In this document: one piece after another, positions 1 through 5,223 of the stretch | Layout of the letters: each line of letters opens with the position of its first letter | Numbering within the stretch: position 1 is the stretch's first letter | Assembly: GCA_934096785.1 (NCBI GenBank) | Contig: CAKONA010000081.1 | Coordinates: 1 to 5,223, forward strand | Source of the DNA: an uncultured Bacilli bacterium | GTDB lineage: Bacteria > Bacillota_I > Bacilli_A > RF39 > UBA660 | Direction of reading: 5' to 3' | Length of the DNA stretch: 5,223 nt | Notes under the pieces: model-generated | Told to the model about the DNA's origin: nothing | What the model saw: the letters and a program-made list of their open reading frames with translations, nothing else | Database searches by the model: none | Translations under genes and position numbers: made by a program

Positions 1-3000
1 GGTCTGCGTCAATTGCATGGTAATCAAAGTGCGTTGTTCTCCATGCTGAATTTACATCGTCTGCTGGGAATTGAAATGGTGTGAAGTCTGAAACGTCCAT
101 ATAATCTGGTACAACTACTATACCTCCTGGGTGTTGACCTGTTGTTCTTTTGACTCCTGTACATCCCATAGCTAGTCTTTCAATTTCACAACTTCTTTTA
201 TCCATTATACCTTTATCTTCAAAATATCCTCTTACAAAACCATATGCGGTTTTTTCTGCGACTGTACCGATAGTACCTGCTCTATAAACATTATCTACTC
301 CGAACAATACCTTTGTGTATTCGTGAGCTGATGCTTGGTTTAAATCTGAGAAGTTAAGGTCTATATCTGGTACTTTGTCTGCGTTAAATCCAAGGAATGT
401 TGCGAATGGCATGTCTTGTCCATCTTTTATCATTTTTTCGCCACAGTTTGGACACATCTTATCTGGAAGGTCAAAGCCACTTGAATAATCTGCTCCGTAA
501 GCTTTTCCGTTTTCATCTATAAATAGACTTGTCTTGCATTTACTACATCTATAGTGTGCTGGCAAAGGGTTTACTTCTGTTATTCCCATCATTGTTGCGA
601 CGAAACTACTACCAACTGAACCTCTTGATCCTACAAGGTATCCTTCATCGTTTGAGTGTTTAACTAGTCTTTGTGCGATTAGATATATTGGATCGAAGCC
701 TCCACCTATTATACCTCCTAGTTCTTTCTTAACTTTCTTTTCTAGGCTTTTATCGTTAAGTTCTCCGTCTTCTTCTGTCCATTTATTTTTTACACTTTCT
801 CCGATTAATTCTTTTACTTTATCAAATCCTTCTAGAAGAGTTTCATGAAGACGGTGGAATGTTTCGTTTTCTAAGTCTTCGTCTGTTATGTTTGAATTTT
901 CTTCTTTAATTCTATCGTTCCAATACTTGAATATTGCATCTCCATAAAGTTCTTTTGAGATACGTTCTTCTATATTGTGAGGTAGTGGGTCTCCATACCA
1001 TTCTTTTGCTTTTTCAAATACCAAATCTGTAACAACTCTTGGACAGTCTAAGTAGCTTTGACCATCATCTGCTTTGACTCTTGGACTGAAAGGTATTCCA
1101 CCTGTATCGATGATAACTTCAAATTCTCCGACCATGTCACATATTTTATTTGTATTTGTTACTACTATTTCATAGGCTTTGTCTTTGTCAAGAAAATCAA
1201 AATCGTTTAACATTTCATTTGTTGTTCTAAAGTGTTGTGATGGAATATTTGTGATGTTACTTTTAGCAAGTGGATGTCTTCCTCCACCTGGTACTTTTTG
1301 ATTTATGATAATTTCTCTATATATTTTATCTTCTCTTGTAAAGTGATGTACATCTCCTGTTGCGACTACTATTTTGCCTGCTGCTTGTGATGATTCAATT
1401 ACTTTTTTAATGTGATTTTTAAGTTCGAATGAGTTAGCAAAGTCACCAGTTTGAATTAAATGATCGTATACTTCTGGTGGTTGTACTTCTACATAGTCAT
1501 AGAAATTTATTATGTTAGTTAGTTCTTCTCCATCTTTACTTCTTGCTTCTTTGAATACTTCTGATTCGTAGCATCCACTACCAATTAGGATTCCTTCTCT
1601 TAATTCATTTAGTTTACTTCTTAGAATTCTTGGTGTTTTATAAAGGTATGTTGTGTTTGCTAAAGAGATAATCTTGAACATATTTTTAAGGCCAGTTCTA
1701 TTAAGTGCGATTGCGTTAAAGTGGTAAGTTCTACCAAATTTATATATTTCATCTTTACTAATTAGTCTTTCTAAGTCACTTATTTTTTCATAGTTTTGTC
1801 CTATTAATTTTTGACACATTTTATGGAATACTAGTGCTGTGCCTTCAGCGTCGTAGTCTGCTCTATGGTGGCTTTCTTCATCAAATGGTACATTGTATCT
1901 TTTAACTAACGCTGATAAACTATGTCTTGCGTAGCCTTGATCTAAAGCACGTGATAATTCTAGTGTATCAATTACTGTATTTTTAAATTCTCCTAGATTA
2001 TATTTTCTCATCGCACTTTCTATGAATGAAATATCGAATTTTGCGTTGTGTGCAACCATTGGAGAGTCACCAGTCCACTCTAGGAATCTCTTTGTAACTT
2101 CTTCTTCAGTGCCTGCATCTTTTACCATTTCATCTGTTATTTCAGTAAGTTCTGTTATTTTATCTGGTATATGTCTTCCAGGATTTATGAATTCATCGAA
2201 TCTATCTATGATGGCGCCGTTTTGTATTTTAACAGCACCTATTTCTATCATTTGATCTCCCGATGCTGCATTGAAACCAGTTGTTTCTGTATCGTATACT
2301 ACAAATGTTGTATCTTCTAAAGGTAAATCAGTTGGTCTTACCACTATTTCAACTGTATCGTCTACTAAAGTAAGTTCTGTTCCATAAATTCCTTTGAATT
2401 TCTTTTCTGGGTCAGTTTGTTTTTTATTATAACCTTGTATTATCCCGTAAGCTATAGGGAATGCTTGACATCCATTGTGATCAGTGATTGCGACGCCTCT
2501 ATAACCCATTTCGATTGCTCTACTAACTAGTTCACATGTGTGAGCACCTAAGTCTAATTTAGTAAGTCCATCCATTTGGCTCATCATTGTGTGAGCGTGT
2601 AATTCTACTCTCTTTACTTCTACATCATCAGTTAGTTTCTTTTCTTTTCTTTCATATGTTTCGATGTCATTGATACCAAATTCATAGTCATTACTTCTTT
2701 GATTGTATTTTATGTTTCCTCTAAATTTATACCATTTATCCTTTTTAACATTTGAAAGAAGGTAATCATATTCTTCTTGTTTTCTTGTAAATATGTTTGC
2801 CATGATACTATCTGTGTAGTCAGTTAATTTAAGTGTTATTATGAACCAACCACTTTGTGTGCTTCTTGAATCTAGGCCAAATACTTTTGCTACTAAAACT
2901 ACTCTATCTTCATTTGTTATAAGGTTCTTTATTTCAGAAGGTTCTCCTGCGATTGGATTTCCTTTTATTGTCCTTCTTGTTTCTTTATTAACTATTTTTT

Positions 3001-3514
3001 CAGTTACTACATCTAGTGTTTGTTTGAATTTTTCTCTTTCTTCTTCATTTATATTGGCATTTACTTCTACATCTTGAAATCCCATATCACTTAAGAATAT
3101 TTCTATTTTTTCTTTTATTTCTTCTATTTTTCTTTGTTCAGCTGGATTTAGAACTTCTATATTAATAGTATTATTATCAAATGTTATTTTTGTTTTATCT
3201 ATACATTTAAGCATTGGGCACTTACTAACTAAGATGTCAAAATAGTATTCAAAGTACTCTTTATAATATAGATTACTATTTTCTGTTATGAACTTAAATC
3301 TTACTTCATCTGCACCATCTAGTGTCTTTGCCTTAATGTATGTTTCTTTAAAAACGTCTATTGGAGGTAATTCATTAATATTGATGATCATAGTCATTCT
3401 GTTTTCCCTACGTCTTAAAAGTACTTCTTTTAAAGAAGCATTTTCATAGTATTTTAAATCTTCGTTATTAAAATCTATTGCGTTAAAAAATCTAACTAAT
3501 TTATCATCCTTCAT
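1..3514 (-). CDS. polC: DNA polymerase III PolC-type alpha subunit, 3' end cut off by the window
   Basis: PolC is the replicative polymerase of low-GC Gram-positives, with built-in 3'-5' proofreading. The frame is open for 1171 codons from the ATG and runs off the left edge. Domains in order: an N-terminal helical region (about 1-200); an OB fold (about 205-290); a PHP domain with HAH (306-308), TDH (H346), YGTE (E380) and GDVHH (721-725); and a DEDDh exonuclease inserted in it, with DTET (D408, E410), HNAKFD (N490, D494) and HHRADYDAE (H550, D555). The polymerase core shows VGSRGSVGSS (G962 onward), a four-cysteine zinc site (C990, C993, C1021, C1024), catalytic PDIDLNFS (D1050, D1052) and CTGVKRTTGQHPGG (1118-1131). 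All key residues seen are intact. The third catalytic Asp, in the LDILGHDD motif, should lie just past the edge, as do the clamp-binding end and stop. The start is fixed by a Shine-Dalgarno site. An extra segment of about 75 residues sits at 857-931. Identity is near certain. Confidence 0.98.
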   Translation of the reverse strand, partial: MKDDKLVRFFNAIDFNNEDLKYYENASLKEVLLRRRENRMTMIININELPPIDVFKETYIKAKTLDGADEVRFKFITENSNLYYKEYFEYYFDILVSKCPMLKCIDKTKITFDNNTINIEVLNPAEQRKIEEIKEKIEIFLSDMGFQDVEVNANINEEEREKFKQTLDVVTEKIVNKETRRTIKGNPIAGEPSEIKNLITNEDRVVLVAKVFGLDSRSTQSGWFIITLKLTDYTDSIMANIFTRKQEEYDYLLSNVKKDKWYKFRGNIKYNQRSNDYEFGINDIETYERKEKKLTDDVEVKRVELHAHTMMSQMDGLTKLDLGAHTCELVSRAIEMGYRGVAITDHNGCQAFPIAYGIIQGYNKKQTDPEKKFKGIYGTELTLVDDTVEIVVRPTDLPLEDTTFVVYDTETTGFNAASGDQMIEIGAVKIQNGAIIDRFDEFINPGRHIPDKITELTEITDEMVKDAGTEEEVTKRFLEWTGDSPMVAHNAKFDISFIESAMRKYNLGEFKNTVIDTLELSRALDQGYARHSLSALVKRYNVPFDEESHHRADYDAEGTALVFHKMCQKLIGQNYEKISDLERLISKDEIYKFGRTYHFNAIALNRTGLKNMFKIISLANTTYLYKTPRILRSKLNELREGILIGSGCYESEVFKEARSKDGEELTNIINFYDYVEVQPPEVYDHLIQTGDFANSFELKNHIKKVIESSQAAGKIVVATGDVHHFTREDKIYREIIINQKVPGGGRHPLAKSNITNIPSQHFRTTNEMLNDFDFLDKDKAYEIVVTNTNKICDMVGEFEVIIDTGGIPFSPRVKADDGQSYLDCPRVVTDLVFEKAKEWYGDPLPHNIEERISKELYGDAIFKYWNDRIKEENSNITDEDLENETFHRLHETLLEGFDKVKELIGESVKNKWTEEDGELNDKSLEKKVKKELGGIIGGGFDPIYLIAQRLVKHSNDEGYLVGSRGSVGSSFVATMMGITEVNPLPAHYRCSKCKTSLFIDENGKAYGADYSSGFDLPDKMCPNCGEKMIKDGQDMPFATFLGFNADKVPDIDLNFSDLNQASAHEYTKVLFGVDNVYRAGTIGTVAEKTAYGFVRGYFEDKGIMDKRSCEIERLAMGCTGVKRTTGQHPGGIVVVPDYMDVSDFTPFQFPADDVNSAWRTTHFDYHAIDAD
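719..946 (-). other. Lineage-specific insertion within PolC (about 75 residues)
   Basis: PolC residues 857-931 separate two pieces that are contiguous in Bacillus subtilis PolC as I remember it: the helix ending ERISKEL (850-856) and the stretch beginning GGIIGGGFDPIYLIAQ (from 933). The extra segment is very rich in Glu, Lys, Asp and Asn, has the look of several amphipathic helices with two Trp residues, and contains no Cys cluster or motif I recognise. It is in frame and flanked by perfectly conserved motifs, so it is not a sequencing error. A short KEL tripeptide occurs at both edges (854-856 and 930-932), so the exact boundary is uncertain by a few residues. Codon use matches the rest of the gene. 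Function is unknown. Confidence 0.7.
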
Positions 3515-3518
3515 TTTA

Positions 3519-3526
3519 CCTCACCC
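3519..3526 (-). promoter_or_regulatory. polC ribosome binding site
   Basis: The minus strand reads GGGTGAGG just before the polC ATG. Two overlapping registers could pair with the 16S rRNA tail: GAGG, four bases from the ATG, and GGTGA, six bases away. The downstream ATGs at codons 40 and 42 lie inside the conserved N-terminal region, so this site supports the chosen start. Confidence 0.75.
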
Positions 3527-3532
3527 TTTTTA

Positions 3533-3561
3533 ATTATAAGGTAAAAGAAAAATTATATCAA
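3533..3561 (-). promoter_or_regulatory. Predicted sigma-A promoter for polC
   Basis: On the minus strand, TTGATA (3556-3561) and TATAAT (3533-3538) are separated by 17 bases, close to the sigma-A consensus. Transcription would start near 3526, giving a leader of only about 12 bases that just holds the ribosome binding site. A second possible -10, TGATATAAT with an extended TGn element (TATAAT at 3552-3557), overlaps the -35 and would give a leader of about 30 bases, but it lacks a good -35. The -35 hexamer lies in the distal arm of the upstream terminator hairpin. Confidence 0.65.
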
Positions 3562-3581
3562 TAAAGTTTGACATAATTTTT
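3543..3581 (-). terminator. Intrinsic terminator after the deacetylase gene
   Basis: Four bases beyond the deacetylase stop, the minus strand has two 14-base arms (3568-3581 and 3548-3561) that pair along their full length. The only non-Watson-Crick position is a G-U wobble. The loop is six bases (ACTTTA). The distal arm ends in five T's, followed by C and four more T's. Its layout is that of a Rho-independent terminator, with an A tract before and a T tract after. The stem has only one G-C pair, so it may terminate weakly and let some transcripts read into polC. Confidence 0.6.
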
Positions 3582-3585
3582 AATT

Positions 3586-4266
3586 TTATTTCCAATCTTT
3601 AGCATTTATTAGGTTTTCATATTTGTTCATTTGATTAAATCTTGTTTTTATGAATGATTGGCTTTTATATACATCTATCATTTCTAGTTTTTTATCATAG
3701 ATGTCTTCGCTTATCTCAGGGGCTCCTTTTAGTTTCTTTATTCTTTTTTTAGAATAGTATCTTCCGAAATATTTAAGGTTTCCATTTTGATTTTTATTGT
3801 AGACTTTTGTAACAATTTTGTTTGTCATTTTATGATGTATATGTCCATATTCTCCATCAGGGTTGTGTGTTACGATGCTGTTCCACTGTTTCTTTTTCAT
3901 TATATAGTTTATTTCAAATTCTATTTGTTTTTTATAACCTTTCCAGTTACTTCTTTTTCCTTTTCTTTTATCTGGTTTATCTAAAACAATAAGTCTATCA
4001 TGTGATATTTTAAGTGCTTCTTCTATTTCACGTTCGCGTTTTTTATTAGTTCCACATGTTATACATACTACTAAATATCTATTTTTAAGTAATTCTTCAC
4101 TTCCCCAAAGAGTTTCATCATCAGGATGTGCAACTATCATAAGATTATCTACGTTATTCCAATCATGGAAACGAAACATTCCGTTTTTTCTTAAGTATAT
4201 CTTACTAAAAAGCATCATTGTGATAGAAGATAATAACAAAATAAAAAATATTATAATCTTTTTCAT
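3586..4266 (-). CDS. Membrane-anchored PIG-L/LmbE-family de-N-acetylase
   Basis: Members of this zinc-dependent family remove acetyl groups from N-acetylglucosaminyl compounds. The hallmark AHPDDE sits at residues 46-51: H47 and D50 would bind zinc, and D49 would be the general base by comparison with MshB. The second motif, HNPDGEYGHIHH (134-145), matches the MshB region carrying the third zinc ligand, most likely H145. A hydrophobic segment at about 4-20 behind MKK has no lipobox cysteine and no clear signal peptidase site, so a single signal anchor with the catalytic domain outside the membrane is likely. The rest is strongly basic. A GAGG Shine-Dalgarno site (4273-4276) lies six bases before the ATG. 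The gene has its own promoter directly upstream and a terminator directly downstream. The fold assignment is firm. The substrate is unknown; a cell-wall or surface glycan is plausible from the anchor, but no sugar-pathway gene adjoins it. Confidence 0.9.
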   Translation of the reverse strand: MKKIIIFFILLLSSITMMLFSKIYLRKNGMFRFHDWNNVDNLMIVAHPDDETLWGSEELLKNRYLVVCITCGTNKKREREIEEALKISHDRLIVLDKPDKRKGKRSNWKGYKKQIEFEINYIMKKKQWNSIVTHNPDGEYGHIHHKMTNKIVTKVYNKNQNGNLKYFGRYYSKKRIKKLKGAPEISEDIYDKKLEMIDVYKSQSFIKTRFNQMNKYENLINAKDWK

Positions 4267-4290
4267 AGTTTTCCTCTTCTTACTATATTG

Positions 4291-4318
4291 ATTATAATAC
4301 TTTTAATTTATTTTTCAA
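4291..4318 (-). promoter_or_regulatory. Predicted sigma-A promoter for the deacetylase gene
   Basis: On the minus strand, TTGAAA (4313-4318) and a perfect TATAAT (4291-4296) are 16 bases apart. Transcription would start near 4284, leaving a leader of about 18 bases that contains the GAGG ribosome binding site. The -35 begins on the base immediately after the stop codon of the membrane protein gene. I see no terminator hairpin between the two genes, so read-through from lysS remains possible. Confidence 0.65.
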
Positions 4319-4848
4319 CTATTTTGTAGTTTTTTCTTTTTTAAGCGTTAATTCTTGTCCATTTTTTGCTTGATTTTTTAATGTTTTAAAGATTCCACTA
4401 ACTCCTAAAACTGTGAAAAGTAATGCAAATATTAAATCTTGAACTATTGCACCTTTGAATTCAGCATCACTATATAGGAATGATATTACTTCCATTGATG
4501 GAGTAATTCCTTCTTTAATAATTAGTAGACATGGTATTACATAAAGTGTAGTAACGATTACTACTATTATTGAGATGATTCCAATTATATATGGAACTTT
4601 TGAATCCATTTTACCATTGAATTTTTTATAACCTAAGAATGCTCCGTATCCTATAACGAATGCTAGGAATGACCACATCATTTCTAAGTATACATACATT
4701 ATTATCCATGGAATACTCGCGATTAGTCCACCTAAGATTGCGCCTAAAATTCCTAGTAAGTAGCTTTGTTTCTTTTCTGGCTTTATGCTTTCTATTTTTT
4801 CTTCTTTAGCTATTTTAGCTTCTTTTACTTTTTTAGTCTCTTTTGTCA

Positions 4849-4849
<1 letters not shown>
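4319..4849 (-). CDS. Integral membrane protein of unknown function
   Basis: I do not recognise a named family for this 176-residue protein. It begins with a hydrophilic tail of about 28 residues made almost entirely of Lys and Glu with a few Ala, Ile and Thr, likely helical and cytoplasmic. About four membrane segments follow: roughly residues 30-53 (glycine-rich at first), 56-74, 86-111 and 136-156. The protein ends in a Lys-rich tail. There is no visible catalytic motif, cysteine cluster or lipobox. The ATG overlaps the lysS stop codon by one base (TAATG), and an AAGGAG Shine-Dalgarno site lies eight bases before it inside the lysS coding end, so expression is probably coupled to lysS. The stop is TAG. 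Whether it has any role linked to lysyl-tRNA synthetase cannot be told from sequence; co-transcription may be incidental. Confidence 0.85.

Positions 4850-5223
<374 letters not shown>

Noticed and set aside
2022..2255. Open reading frame of 77 codons on the plus strand
   Set aside because: It is antisense to the polC exonuclease domain, whose motifs are intact; the Ser/Ile-rich product has no recognisable feature.
2841..3077. Open reading frame of 78 codons on the plus strand
   Set aside because: It lies antisense to the N-terminal part of polC and looks like a shadow of that frame.
1..3514. Possible frameshift or broken polC
   Set aside because: I read the minus-strand frame from the ATG to the window edge and met no stop; all motifs appear in order, so the gene is intact as far as it can be seen.
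3568..3573. TTGACA on the plus strand, a perfect -35 box
   Set aside because: No suitable -10 follows at 16-18 bases, no plus-strand gene lies downstream, and the bases are explained as an arm of the terminator hairpin.
3787..3984. Open reading frame of 65 codons on the plus strand
   Set aside because: It is antisense to the deacetylase second motif region; its Phe/Ile-rich product is what the complement of Lys/Asn-rich coding sequence gives.

Overview
The window reads as ordinary chromosome from a low-GC Gram-positive bacterium (Bacillota or a close relative). Three things support this: AT-rich DNA with AGA/AAA/ATA-rich codon use, a PolC-type replicative DNA polymerase (largely confined to Bacillota and their Mollicute relatives, with a few other phyla), and strong Shine-Dalgarno sites and sigma-A type promoters. 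Tryptophan is encoded by TGG and I met no in-frame TGA in any of the four genes, so the standard code fits and a Mycoplasma-type code is not needed. I cannot name the genus.

All four genes lie on the minus strand, so transcription runs from right to left. In that order they are: the last 124 codons of lysS (lysyl-tRNA synthetase, entering from beyond the right edge); a 176-residue membrane protein of unknown function whose ATG overlaps the lysS stop by one base; a 226-residue PIG-L/LmbE-family de-N-acetylase with an N-terminal membrane anchor and its own promoter; a hairpin that looks like an intrinsic terminator; and polC, whose first 1171 codons fill positions 1-3514 and which continues beyond the left edge. 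There is no gene-free stretch longer than about 80 bases. I see no RNA gene, mobile element, CRISPR array or long repeat.

lysS and the membrane gene look translationally coupled. The deacetylase can be made from its own promoter or by read-through from lysS. polC appears to be a separate unit, with a consensus promoter partly inside the terminator of the unit before it. The genes are not an obvious pathway: two are translation and replication housekeeping genes, one is a probable cell-surface carbohydrate deacetylase, and one is unknown.

I found no convincing new biological system. The most notable feature is an apparent insertion of about 75 residues in PolC, at the N-terminal edge of the polymerase palm, relative to the Bacillus subtilis protein as I remember it. 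The compact terminator/promoter overlap ahead of polC is the next most interesting point.
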